From a candidate division KSB1 bacterium (GTDB taxonomy: Bacteria; Zhuqueibacterota; JdFR-76; DREG01): a stretch of DNA of 33,301 nucleotides. The position numbers and the translations under genes are program-made. Location of the stretch: positions 1-33,301 of the forward strand of contig JADFJB010000044.1 in NCBI GenBank assembly GCA_022566355.1. Direction: 5' to 3'. This document shows positions 23,974 through 32,724 of the stretch, piece after piece (positions within the stretch are counted from its first letter, which is position 1; the number at the start of each line of letters is the position of its first letter). Below the pieces are notes generated by a model. The model was not told where the DNA came from. It saw only the letters and a list, made by a program, of their open reading frames with translations, and searched no databases.

Positions 23974-24309
23974 ATGGATTGGTCTTCGCTTAAAGATTGG
24001 TTTTTGGAGCTCGGTGAGCAATATGGAGTCAACCCGATTATTTTTGGCGCAATATACGTCGGTGCAATTCCATTTTTTACATTATCCATAGCCTGGTTGG
24101 TCAATAACTTTCGTAAGAAAAAATCGATTGTTCTTCCAGCCCTGTTGGCCGGTTTTTTCTTTATTTCGGCCTACCTGTATCTCATCATTGTTGGTAAGAA
24201 CGTTCCATTTTGGGTTTATTCTTTTGTAGCTTTTCTTGTTATTTTTAGCACCTGGTCAACTATTAAGAAAGTAAAATCAAGAATTCATGAGGAGGCGAAT
24301 GAAGTATGA
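23974..24309 (+). CDS. Small membrane protein of the arsenosugar cluster
   Basis: A 111-residue protein with three hydrophobic segments (about residues 21-44, 50-73 and 76-95) separated by the basic stretch NNFRKKKS. I do not recognise a named family. It starts 12 bases after arsS and overlaps the flavoprotein gene by 11 bases, so it is translationally coupled to both. A membrane anchor or transport accessory role is possible but not shown. Confidence 0.75.
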   Translation: MDWSSLKDWFLELGEQYGVNPIIFGAIYVGAIPFFTLSIAWLVNNFRKKKSIVLPALLAGFFFISAYLYLIIVGKNVPFWVYSFVAFLVIFSTWSTIKKVKSRIHEEANEV

Positions 24310-25783
24310 TTATGACATGATCGTTATCGGCGGCGGCGCTGGTGGTCTAACCGCAGCTGGAATGTCAGTTTCATTTGGTGCCAAGACCGCATTGATCGAA
24401 GCCAAAAAATTAGGCGGCGACTGCACGTGGTATGGCTGCGTCCCAAGTAAAACCTTGTTGAAAGCCGCAAAAATTGCCCACTATTTCAAAACAGCAAATC
24501 GTTATGGATTAGAAGCCTCAGAAGTTAAATTTGATTTTGCTAAAGTGATGGAACATGTTCATCAAACCCAGGAAGAAGTTTATAGAGATGCGGATGACCC
24601 TGCAATTTATCGGAAAATGGGGATCGATGTCCTGGCCGGGACTGCAAAATTTCTCGACAATCATAGAATTGAATTCGATGAAAATGGTGCTACTTCCAGG
24701 CAGTTGTCGTCAAGATACTTCGTAATAGCAACCGGAAGTTCGGCTGTTGTTCCGCCCATCGAAGGTCTTTCGCGTGTCGATTATTTAACAAATGAAACCC
24801 TATTCAACTTATCCAAACTTCCATCAAAATTGATTGTTATCGGAGCCGGTCCGATCGGTATCGAAATGGCCCAGGCATTCATTCGATTGAATTCTTCGGT
24901 AACCGTCATCAATCGGGCAGAAAGAATATTAACAAGAGACGATCGCGAACTAGCTGTCATCCTGCAGGAAAAGCTTCAAGGAGAAGGAATCCGGTTTGTC
25001 TTAAAGTCTGCGGTAAAAAGCATTAACCAAAAGAACGGAACTATCTCTGTTATTACAGAAGATTCATCCAAACAGACGACTTTAACGATTGATGGCGATA
25101 CTGTCCTGTTATCTGTCGGTCGCAAAGCGAACATCGCCAATTTAGGTTTGCAGGAAGCTGGAATTGAATCCAACAAAAGGGGAATTGTGGTTAATGATAA
25201 ATGTCGGACTTCAGTAAAAAATATTTATGCTGTCGGAGATGTGGCCGGTAGATTCCAGTTCACACATTTTGCTGAACACATGGCAAAGGTGGCTACCAGC
25301 AATGCACTATTACACTTCCCCATGACGCTGGATTCCAAACACATTACCTGGTGTACGTTCACCGAACCGGAGATGGCCCATGTCGGTGCCTCTGAAAATG
25401 AATTAAAGCAAAAAGGAATATCTTACGAGCTTTATAAGTTTCCCTTCAATAAAATTGATCGAGCCATTACTGAGAACGAAAAAATCGGATGGATCAAAGT
25501 TTATGCAAAAAAATTCAATGGCAAAATTTATGGAGTCAATATTTTGGGAACTAACGCCGGTGAAATGATTGGTGAGTATGCCTTAGCCATGCGAAATGGG
25601 GTTACCCTGAGACAAATGGCAGATACGATCCATCCTTATCCCACTTATGTTTTGGGAAATCGGCGGGCTGCGGACCAATGGTATGTAAGAAAGCAATCGA
25701 GATCGTTTGTATGGCTGTTGCAAAAACTATTTCACTATCATGGCCAATTACCGGATACAAGTGATCCGCAAAGGATAATTTAA
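24299..25783 (+). CDS. MerA-like FAD-dependent disulfide oxidoreductase
   Basis: A 494-residue flavoprotein of the class I pyridine-nucleotide disulfide oxidoreductases. It has the FAD motif IVIGGGAGGLTAA, the redox disulfide C42-C47 in LGGDCTWYGCVPSKT, the NAD(P) motif IVIGAGPIGIEMAQ and YAVGDVAG. At the position of the usual catalytic His-Glu pair it reads IHPYPTYVLGNRRAA, with Tyr as in mercuric reductase and no Glu. It lacks an N-terminal heavy-metal domain and the C-terminal vicinal cysteines of MerA. The start at 24299 is used because GAGGAGG precedes it. In this cluster it may reduce an arsenical or a thiol; that is inference. Confidence 0.9.
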   Translation: MKYDYDMIVIGGGAGGLTAAGMSVSFGAKTALIEAKKLGGDCTWYGCVPSKTLLKAAKIAHYFKTANRYGLEASEVKFDFAKVMEHVHQTQEEVYRDADDPAIYRKMGIDVLAGTAKFLDNHRIEFDENGATSRQLSSRYFVIATGSSAVVPPIEGLSRVDYLTNETLFNLSKLPSKLIVIGAGPIGIEMAQAFIRLNSSVTVINRAERILTRDDRELAVILQEKLQGEGIRFVLKSAVKSINQKNGTISVITEDSSKQTTLTIDGDTVLLSVGRKANIANLGLQEAGIESNKRGIVVNDKCRTSVKNIYAVGDVAGRFQFTHFAEHMAKVATSNALLHFPMTLDSKHITWCTFTEPEMAHVGASENELKQKGISYELYKFPFNKIDRAITENEKIGWIKVYAKKFNGKIYGVNILGTNAGEMIGEYALAMRNGVTLRQMADTIHPYPTYVLGNRRAADQWYVRKQSRSFVWLLQKLFHYHGQLPDTSDPQRII

Positions 25784-25810
25784 TTAGAAGGTTGTATTTG
25801 GAGATTTAGT

Positions 25811-26926
25811 TTGAGTTTATTGTTCATCGGTATTATAATCGGAGTACTTTTTCTCGCCTACGCCAATGGCGCCAATGATAATTTCAAAGGTGTAGCAACG
25901 CTATTTGGCAGTGATACAACAAATTATAAAACTGCAATTATCTGGGCAACGATAACCACTTTTGCCGGCAGCATTTGCTCTATCTTTCTGGCCAAAATAC
26001 TTCTCAATAAATTTACTGGCAAAGGGTTGGTGCCTGATTCAGTGGTCACTTCACCGGAGTTTGTTTTTGCTGTGGTAATCGGAGCAGCGGCAACTGTTTT
26101 GTTTGCAACATTCATCGGCTATCCTATTTCCACAACCCATTCTATCACCGGGGCATTGGTCGGTAGCGGGTTGATGGCATCATCGGCCGGGGTGGACCTG
26201 GCTAAACTGGGCAGCACATTCTTTCTGCCATTATTATTAAGCCCTTTCATCGCGTTAACCCTGGCAGCCATGCTATATATCCTTTTTCATTTCGTCCGTT
26301 TAAAGCTTGGCATCACTTGCCAATCGATTGCTTTCATTCGCAAAGAGACCGAAGCCGTTCCTTCAGTGGTTCAATCATCCGGTGTGGCAATAAATACTTC
26401 GACAAAATTAAAATTCGGCATCTCGGAGGGAAACGGACAGGAAAAGTATTCAGGATCGTTGCTGGGTATTAGATTTCAAAAAATGGTGGATGTTGCACAT
26501 TTTATCAGTTCCGGCGCTGTTAGTTTTGCCAGAGGATTAAATGACACACCGAAGATCGTCGCGTTGTTATTGGGATTACAAGTGATGGGAATGCCATCGA
26601 GCATGATGATTGTCGCTATTGCCATAGCTCTTGGAGGACTTCTAAACGCTAAAAAAGTAGCGATTACAATGAGTAAAAAAATCAGCACTTTTAATGATGG
26701 ACAGGGACTAACCGCTTTGCTCGTTACCAGTTTCCTGGTCATCTTTTCAAGCGTGTTGGCCTTTCCGGTCTCGACGACGCATGTATCCGTCGGATCAATA
26801 ACCGGAATCGGATTGGTTAATCGAACTGCTAATATGGGAATGATCTCAACCATTGTCCTGTCTTGGGTTCTTACTTTACCAATGGCTGCCGGGATCAGCG
26901 CTATGACCTATTTAATAATCAGTTAA
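25811..26926 (+). CDS. pit: Pit-family inorganic phosphate transporter
   Basis: A 371-residue polytopic inner-membrane protein starting with TTG, with TTGGAGA eight bases upstream. The two inverted halves each have the family signature: AYANGANDNFKG (residues 17-28) and GAVSFARGLNDTPKI, plus repeated YPISTTHSITGALVG and FPVSTTHVSVGSITG. Pit carriers move phosphate with cations and usually admit arsenate. It lies between the flavoprotein and arsM genes. It may supply arsenate to the pathway or restore phosphate; sequence cannot tell. Confidence 0.93.
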   Translation: MSLLFIGIIIGVLFLAYANGANDNFKGVATLFGSDTTNYKTAIIWATITTFAGSICSIFLAKILLNKFTGKGLVPDSVVTSPEFVFAVVIGAAATVLFATFIGYPISTTHSITGALVGSGLMASSAGVDLAKLGSTFFLPLLLSPFIALTLAAMLYILFHFVRLKLGITCQSIAFIRKETEAVPSVVQSSGVAINTSTKLKFGISEGNGQEKYSGSLLGIRFQKMVDVAHFISSGAVSFARGLNDTPKIVALLLGLQVMGMPSSMMIVAIAIALGGLLNAKKVAITMSKKISTFNDGQGLTALLVTSFLVIFSSVLAFPVSTTHVSVGSITGIGLVNRTANMGMISTIVLSWVLTLPMAAGISAMTYLIIS

Positions 26927-26947
26927 TTTTGAAAAAACAATAATGCA

Positions 26948-27044
26948 GTCATTTCGAGGAGTTTACGACGAGAAATCTTTTAATCCATACGAGAATAAAT
27001 TGATTGAGATAAGATTTCTCCACGCTTCGCATGTTCGAAATGAC
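26948..27044. repeat. Dispersed inverted-repeat intergenic element (copy 4)
   Basis: Perfect 10-base ends GTCATTTCGA (26948-26957) and TCGAAATGAC (27035-27044), with a second perfect inner pair GAGAAATCTT (26970-26979) and AAGATTTCTC (27011-27020). Non-coding, 97 bases. The outline matches short palindromic elements common in Bacteroidota-like genomes. Confidence 0.8.
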
Positions 27045-27095
27045 ATTCTGTTAATTTTGCAAATGTTCATTTAGTTAATTTATTAAGGAGTTGGA

Positions 27096-28067
27096 ATGGA
27101 AACCTATTTGGAAACCACAAAGAATGTGTATAAAGAAGCAGCTTTAAATCCGGATAAAGGACTTTGCTGCACAACCTCCCCTATTTGGCAGCTGCCCGGA
27201 CTATCAATTCCCCAAAAGATGCTGGATATGAATTACGGCTGCGGCAGTACGGTTCACCCGCGTGATCTGGTAAATAATCCCACGATCTTGTATGTCGGCA
27301 TTGGCGGCGGCATGGAACTGCTGCAATTCTCTTATTTTAGCCGCAAAAAAAACGGCGTCATTGGCCTGGATGTAGTCGATGAAATGGTAACGGCTTGCCG
27401 GGAAAATTTTCAAGAAGCGCAGCGGCTCAATTCCTGGTTTGAATCCGATTTTATCGATATTCGTAAAGGAGACGCACTATCGCTTCCTATTGAGGATGAG
27501 TCTATTGAAGTGGCGGCGCAAAACTGTTTGTTCAACATATTTACTGAAAATGATCTCATACAAGCCCTGGCGGAAATGTATAGAGTTTTGCAGCCACGAG
27601 GAAGATTGGTGTTATCGGATCCGGTTTGCGAGGCGGCAATACCCGATCATTTGAGAAGCGACGAAAGACTTCGGGCGTTATGTCTCACCGGCGCGCTGCC
27701 TCTGAACGACTACATCAAACGAATAACGGATATTGGCTTCGGCACGATAGAAGTGCGGGCAAAACGCCCATACCGTGTTCTCGATCCAAAAAAATACGAT
27801 ACCGATGAATTGATCTATATCGAAAGCGTTGAAATTTGCGCCATCAAAGATCCCATGCCCGATGACGGCCCCTGTGTATTCACCGGAAAAACCGCTATCT
27901 TCTTTGGCGATGACGAATATTTGGATGACCACAAAGGCCACATCCTGGTTCGGAACCAACCCATAGCCGTATGCGATAAAACCGCCGGAGACTTGAATGG
28001 ACTCAGCCGGGATGATTTATTGATTACGGATTCAACTTATTTTTATGATGGCGGGGGGTGTTGTTAG
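27096..28067 (+). CDS. arsM: Arsenosugar biosynthesis arsenite methyltransferase ArsM
   Basis: A 323-residue SAM-dependent As(III) methyltransferase. Arsenic-binding cysteines are C24-C25 in KGLCCTTSPIW and C49 in NYGCGSTVHPRDL; the SAM loop is ILYVGIGGGMELLQF (64-78), and NCLFNIF follows. The C-terminus ends in a Cys pair (GGGCC). This long form, with the LCCTTSPIWQLPGL start and a DDGPCVFTGKTAIFFGDDEY domain, is the arsenosugar-cluster type rather than a detoxification-only ArsM. It would make dimethylarsenite for ArsS. AAGGAG precedes the ATG. It is the last gene of the cluster and is separated from it by a repeat, so it may have its own promoter. Confidence 0.93.
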   Translation: METYLETTKNVYKEAALNPDKGLCCTTSPIWQLPGLSIPQKMLDMNYGCGSTVHPRDLVNNPTILYVGIGGGMELLQFSYFSRKKNGVIGLDVVDEMVTACRENFQEAQRLNSWFESDFIDIRKGDALSLPIEDESIEVAAQNCLFNIFTENDLIQALAEMYRVLQPRGRLVLSDPVCEAAIPDHLRSDERLRALCLTGALPLNDYIKRITDIGFGTIEVRAKRPYRVLDPKKYDTDELIYIESVEICAIKDPMPDDGPCVFTGKTAIFFGDDEYLDDHKGHILVRNQPIAVCDKTAGDLNGLSRDDLLITDSTYFYDGGGCC

Positions 28068-28272
28068 GGCTTTCCTGAATAAAGACCAAAAATAAAGTTT
28101 TATGGGAAGGGATGAAATTGGCAGTTATTCTCTAGAAGTAATACCTCTTCATAACGAGTAAAAACGAACAAATAACTTAGAAAATAACGCGCTCGTGGGT
28201 TTATATTACCTAATTTTATTAAACTATAAATCCTTTCTTTTCTTATAAACATCATAAAGCTAAAGCTCTTGA

Positions 28273-30012
28273 TCATATTTTTATAAATTCTTGCCAATTA
28301 AAGAAATCATTGAAGTCATTTTGAATCTCTTGTTTATTGTATGTCTCAGCCATGAAATAGGAAAAATTAAAATGATATGGACCCTTATCTTTTAATCCCT
28401 TCCAATTATTGATGAATTCTATAAATTGTTCCGAAGATTTTGCTAGATCTGATATTTTCCAAAAATTTTCAAGATCATCCAAATTAATTATTAATGGTTT
28501 GTTTCGTTTAAGATTATTTAGTTTCTTGCTAGCAATATTGTCTGATAGAAAATTATTAAACCTGTCCAATAAATCGTAATCACCTACATAATTTTCTGTA
28601 ACCAAAATAGGTATAATCACTTTTTTAGAACTCATGTGTCCTTCTACGTATTTATCTAATTTATGAAATTTACCCTTGTCTTTTTTATTTCTTGAATTTA
28701 GATCGTGTTTACCTTCATTGAACAGAAGTCTGTAAATATCCTTGAAGAAAAGACCTAAGTCTTCGCTATACAAAGAAGCGAATCTGTAATATTCTACAGT
28801 AAATTCAAAAATAAGTATATGAGTATCTGTCTCTAGAATGGCGTCGGGATATCCGTTAAATTTGCCATTTTTATTTAGTTTTTTATCAAAGATTTTATTC
28901 AATAACTCAACAAAGTATATTTCTAGCAGATTGCCATACTGTTGTTTAATCCCTTGTAAATCTTTTGAAGATATTTCGTTGAGGCGCCAAAAGAAGCCTG
29001 AGCAAATACCCTCAAATAAGAATTTCAAATCAATAATACAAAATTTGTCCTCATTAATTTTAAAAACGGGCCAGTCAAAAAAGCTTTGAAAATCTTTATA
29101 AAAGCCATCTATCGGATCTCTACGAACTTTTTGTAATTTACTATTAAATTTGTCAATATCGAGGGCTAGATGTTTGATAAGCTTGAATAAATCACTGCCC
29201 ATAAAATTTTGTTTTTCAATGTAATACGTTTCAATTTTCTCATAAGTGAAACCTGCAATTTTAAGTTCATTATTTAAAGGATTCCTTCTTATTGTGTTAG
29301 GAAAATTCAAAAACCAAATAAAAATTCCAATCAAAACACGAAAATAATCTGATAAAGAAAGATCAAATTCTTTTGATATTAACTCTATGCCCTCTTTGAT
29401 TTTATCCATTTTATTGGTTTCAAATTGTTCGATTAGATCGTTGTACACATACCAATACCTTTGAAATCTCATTTTATATACATTTTCAACCTCATCAGGG
29501 ATGTAATAGTATGGATAGGCTCTTAGAAAATAATCTCTCAAGAGAATCTGTTCGGATAACGATTTTGGTGGACTGAAAACTGCCTTGCTATTAATAAGTA
29601 ATAAAGCTTTATAATAGGTTGCTGCATTGTCGGAAGTTTTTTGACCAGTAATTCTTGTTTGCCCGGCTTTATCTTTGCTCATTAATTGAGCAATTATATA
29701 GAGTAAATTATCTCTATGAAATATTAGACCATTATTTATAATGTCTATGTTATGAACTAGTTTACATTGTTTGATTTCATTCCATCCAATTTTTGTTGTT
29801 TGTTCTGCGTCTTTTGTTTGTACAATTGCGTTAAGAAAAGAGCTATATGAAATGGCTTCGATACTGTCAAAGTTTTCTATAAAGTGTGTTACTAAATTAT
29901 CAATATTGTCGTCGTCACTCAGATATGAGATTGGTATAAACAAGCCTCTTTTTTCTATTTGTGAAAAGAAGTCTTGATATCTCAAGAAAGTAATTACAGT
30001 TGTATTAGGCAT
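28273..30012 (-). CDS. Large AT-rich orphan protein with weak PD-(D/E)XK-like motif
   Basis: A 579-residue soluble protein that I do not recognise. Residues 1-340 are helical and rich in Asn, Lys, Ile and Tyr. Near residues 358-405 there is a pattern reminiscent of restriction-like nucleases: an N-terminal helix with E364 (GNLLEIYFVELL), then NGYPDAILETD with P389-D390, then HILIFEFT with E403; the lysine of the canonical ExK is Thr405, so catalysis is doubtful. Codon use is visibly more AT-rich than the neighbours. It stands alone, convergent with arsM, without partner genes. Likely a horizontally acquired gene, possibly defence-related; I give no function. Confidence 0.75.
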   Translation of the reverse strand: MPNTTVITFLRYQDFFSQIEKRGLFIPISYLSDDDNIDNLVTHFIENFDSIEAISYSSFLNAIVQTKDAEQTTKIGWNEIKQCKLVHNIDIINNGLIFHRDNLLYIIAQLMSKDKAGQTRITGQKTSDNAATYYKALLLINSKAVFSPPKSLSEQILLRDYFLRAYPYYYIPDEVENVYKMRFQRYWYVYNDLIEQFETNKMDKIKEGIELISKEFDLSLSDYFRVLIGIFIWFLNFPNTIRRNPLNNELKIAGFTYEKIETYYIEKQNFMGSDLFKLIKHLALDIDKFNSKLQKVRRDPIDGFYKDFQSFFDWPVFKINEDKFCIIDLKFLFEGICSGFFWRLNEISSKDLQGIKQQYGNLLEIYFVELLNKIFDKKLNKNGKFNGYPDAILETDTHILIFEFTVEYYRFASLYSEDLGLFFKDIYRLLFNEGKHDLNSRNKKDKGKFHKLDKYVEGHMSSKKVIIPILVTENYVGDYDLLDRFNNFLSDNIASKKLNNLKRNKPLIINLDDLENFWKISDLAKSSEQFIEFINNWKGLKDKGPYHFNFSYFMAETYNKQEIQNDFNDFFNWQEFIKI

Positions 30013-30638
30013 GGCTTCGAAATCTCACATCTCTTGGAAGAACAGAAACTAAATTAATTAAGTATATTTTTTCTATTCCAATAATTTCCGATAGATTTTT
30101 CTTGTTAGCACGAATTTGAATAACAAAAACTCAAATAATAAATCCCTTATCCTTAGTTAAATATTTGCAAGCAGTAAAGATATTCACAAATATGCATACT
30201 ATCATCGGGCTGCGAAAACACCCCACTGCTTTTGAATTATGACATTAAATACAATATTTGACAGAGAATGTCAAGATATTTCTTTATCGATCATTCCTGA
30301 CATAAATACTGCCAAAATAAATCGATAGGTACATTTCCGGGCCGCGCCGCCGATCAAATAGCCGGACAAATCTTCTCCACAAATCCGAATTTGCTTCTCG
30401 AATCATTGACTACGTAGAGAGCAAGTGCCGCATAGCCAGATAACAACCTCGGAGCCTTTTTATCTATAAGAAAAAAAGGGGGTTTGTCATGATAACCGAA
30501 ATAATCAACTTTTTTTCAAGTTGTCCGGTATCCAAAAAGGAAATGCACATTAGATGTAAGCCTATTATCGAAACGATGAAAGATTAAAGTACATTCTGCT
30601 ATTATTTTGGCATGAACTATAAACGGAAGGGATTCCAA
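30013..30638. other. Intergenic region before the serine hydrolase
   Basis: About 625 bases with no gene. It must contain the leftward promoter of the orphan gene and the rightward promoter of the hydrolase. A GC-rich patch near 30340-30385 holds the first copy of a 22-base direct repeat whose second copy follows the hydrolase. A weak CAACTT/AAGTTG hairpin lies at 30506-30523. Confidence 0.5.
30362..30383 (+). repeat. 22-base direct repeat, left copy
   Basis: CCGGACAAATCTTCTCCACA plus AA; it matches the copy at 32291-32312 at 20 of 22 positions. The pair encloses the serine hydrolase gene. Confidence 0.7.
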
Positions 30639-32288
30639 ATGATTCACAACAGAAAATATAAACTTCTAATTGTCGCACTATTATGCATAATTTATACAAA
30701 TGCATTTAGTCAGAATCTCGATTCACTGTTATCATTGTATCAAAAAGAAGGAAGCAGTTTATATCGCGGCGAAGGCAAGTTTCTCGATCTGAAGAGCAAT
30801 TTTAATGGTGCGGTTTTAGTAGCAAAACATGATAAAGTCATTTTCAAGAAAACATACGGCTGGTATAATCGTGATAAAGATATTCCACTCCAAATAGATT
30901 CAAAATTTCAGATCGGTTCGGTTACGAAACCATTTACTGCACTGTTGGTGCTTCAGATGGTGGAAAAAGGTGTTCTAAGTTTAGAACAATCGGTTGCTGA
31001 TATTCTCCCCTACTTTCCAAAACAGAAAGGAGATAAACTCACTATTCATCGATTACTTTCTAATACTTCCGGTCTGCCGCATTATTCAGCACTTATGGAT
31101 TTAGGATTGACAAAAGAGGATTTTTTTCAAAAGGCTTATACACCAGAACAATATGCAAAGCTTATTGGAGATGTAGGATTTATAAATCAACCTGGTAGAA
31201 AGTTTTATTACAGCAGCCTGGGATTTCAGCTATTGGGAGTCATACTCGAAGAAGTTACAGGTCAAACTTATGATGAATTGTTGAAACAGCACATAACATC
31301 TCCGCTTGGACTTAAAAATACCGGCTATTCAGATAATGACTTTGTCGAAAATCATGTAGCAAAAGATTGTAACTTTGAAGACTATTTGTGGGGGTTGATT
31401 GAAACATTTGAGGATGGAGAATTCCGGGATCAATCTACTTCTTATGCTGCCGGCGGGATACACTCGACAGTTGAGGATCTTTATATTTGGAGCCATGCTT
31501 TACGTTCCCATAAACTTCTATCAAAAGAATTGACTCAAAAGATGTTTACAACAAATAAAACTGGATATTGTTATGGTTGGTTTCGAAATCCACAAAATAT
31601 GCTTGAAAGAAATCCGGCTGCAAAACTGTTTTTACACAGTGGCGGAAAGGGGGGTTTTTCAACTTATATAGCTCTATATGACGATAGTACAACCATTATT
31701 GTCTGTTCGAATGTTGGCCCAATTAACATTCAGAAAGTGGTGGATGATATTTACCGTGAAGTACATTTTTCGAATCCAATGCCTGAAAGATTAGTCCTGC
31801 CAAGCCTGCGCAACCTGAAGCATTTTGAATCGGACGAAGAAGGCGGACTTCCAGGTTTGAAAAAATATTTCCAAGTGATATCCGCAAGTGCAGGCTATGC
31901 GATTTTTCCTATTGTTAATTATTTAAGTTCGGTATTAGAGTTATTTTACGATGGCGGAAGATTTAATGAGGCTTATGACGATCTCAAACCTCTTATAGAT
32001 GATAATCCGAATAATGAGGGCATTATAAACCAGGTAGCTTATATGTTCCTGCGAGATGATAAAACCGAGCAAGCCCTTCATTTTTTTCAGCAAAACACAA
32101 CCAATCATGCCAATGCAGCAAATGTCTATGATGGTTTAGGTGATGGTTATGCTGCAAAAGGAGAACACCAACTCGCTCTGAAGAATTACAAAATTGCCGT
32201 TGAACTTGGAGAAACAAACTTTGATTCCAATTTAAAAGTGTACCAAGAAAATATAAAAAGGATGGAAAAGAAATTTAAGAATAAATAA
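30639..32288 (+). CDS. Exported serine hydrolase (class C beta-lactamase fold) with TPR-like C-terminus
   Basis: A 549-residue protein with signal peptide MIHNRKYKLLIVALLCIIYT to about NAFSQ. The start at 30639 is chosen because GGAAGGGA lies six bases upstream. The penicillin-binding fold has S94-x-x-K97 in IGSVTKPFTA, a Y191-S-S193 in place of YxN, and H333-S-G in FLHSGGKGGF in place of KTG. This class includes esterases and peptidases, so resistance is not implied. From about residue 400 there is a helical tail with a TPR-like unit, AANVYDGLGDGYAAKGEHQL then ALKNYKIAVELG, as in other FCB beta-lactamase-related proteins. Probably periplasmic. It stands alone. Confidence 0.9.
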   Translation: MIHNRKYKLLIVALLCIIYTNAFSQNLDSLLSLYQKEGSSLYRGEGKFLDLKSNFNGAVLVAKHDKVIFKKTYGWYNRDKDIPLQIDSKFQIGSVTKPFTALLVLQMVEKGVLSLEQSVADILPYFPKQKGDKLTIHRLLSNTSGLPHYSALMDLGLTKEDFFQKAYTPEQYAKLIGDVGFINQPGRKFYYSSLGFQLLGVILEEVTGQTYDELLKQHITSPLGLKNTGYSDNDFVENHVAKDCNFEDYLWGLIETFEDGEFRDQSTSYAAGGIHSTVEDLYIWSHALRSHKLLSKELTQKMFTTNKTGYCYGWFRNPQNMLERNPAAKLFLHSGGKGGFSTYIALYDDSTTIIVCSNVGPINIQKVVDDIYREVHFSNPMPERLVLPSLRNLKHFESDEEGGLPGLKKYFQVISASAGYAIFPIVNYLSSVLELFYDGGRFNEAYDDLKPLIDDNPNNEGIINQVAYMFLRDDKTEQALHFFQQNTTNHANAANVYDGLGDGYAAKGEHQLALKNYKIAVELGETNFDSNLKVYQENIKRMEKKFKNK

Positions 32289-32290
32289 TA

Positions 32291-32312
32291 CCGGACAGAT
32301 CCTCTCCACAAA
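32291..32312 (+). repeat. 22-base direct repeat, right copy
   Basis: CCGGACAGATCCTCTCCACA plus AA, three bases after the hydrolase stop codon. See the left copy at 30362-30383. Confidence 0.7.
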
Positions 32313-32385
32313 ACTTCCAGGTTTTGCCCTTGCCTTTTCGCTAGCCGCTTCTGTATCTTTATTATAAAGTACAGGAGTAAATAGC

Positions 32386-32724
32386 ATGGTAGAAAATCAG
32401 AATCCATTTGGGCTGCACACGATCACGCCTTACTTAATCGTAGAACGTATCAACCCTTATTCAATTCCTCCAGCGTGTGTTCGATGCCGAATAAAGAGGC
32501 GATCCACGCTATCGGGAGGATGGCAGCGTTAAACATGCAGAAGTAAAGATCGGTGATTCTGTCGTGATGATGGGCGAGCCGATGGATGAAATCGGAGCAA
32601 TGCCCGCTATGATGTATATTTACGTGGAAGACTGTGATGCTACCTACAAGAAAGCCCTTGCAGCAGGCGCTACCCATGTAATGGAACCTGAGAATTTTCC
32701 GCATGGTGTCTTATGGTATTGGCA
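32386..32724 (+). pseudogene. Decayed VOC (glyoxalase/PhnB-like) gene
   Basis: An ATG at 32386 with AGGAG upstream begins MVENQNPFGLHTITPYLIVE, typical of VOC-family proteins. The frame then shifts near 32447; the homology continues in another frame as LIQFLQRVFDAE, meets TAA at 32492, and resumes in that frame as YREDGSVKHAEVKIGDSVVM and MYIYVEDCDATYKKALAAGA. After THVMEPENF the usual C-terminal part is missing, and the sequence runs into the CPBP fragment. So it has a frameshift, a stop and a truncated end. The intact gene would encode a small metal-binding protein of uncertain substrate. Confidence 0.72.

Noticed and set aside
30639-32288. Antibiotic-resistance beta-lactamase
   Set aside because: YSS and HSG replace the YxN and KTG motifs, and the TPR-like tail fits an esterase/peptidase-type relative, so resistance is not supported.
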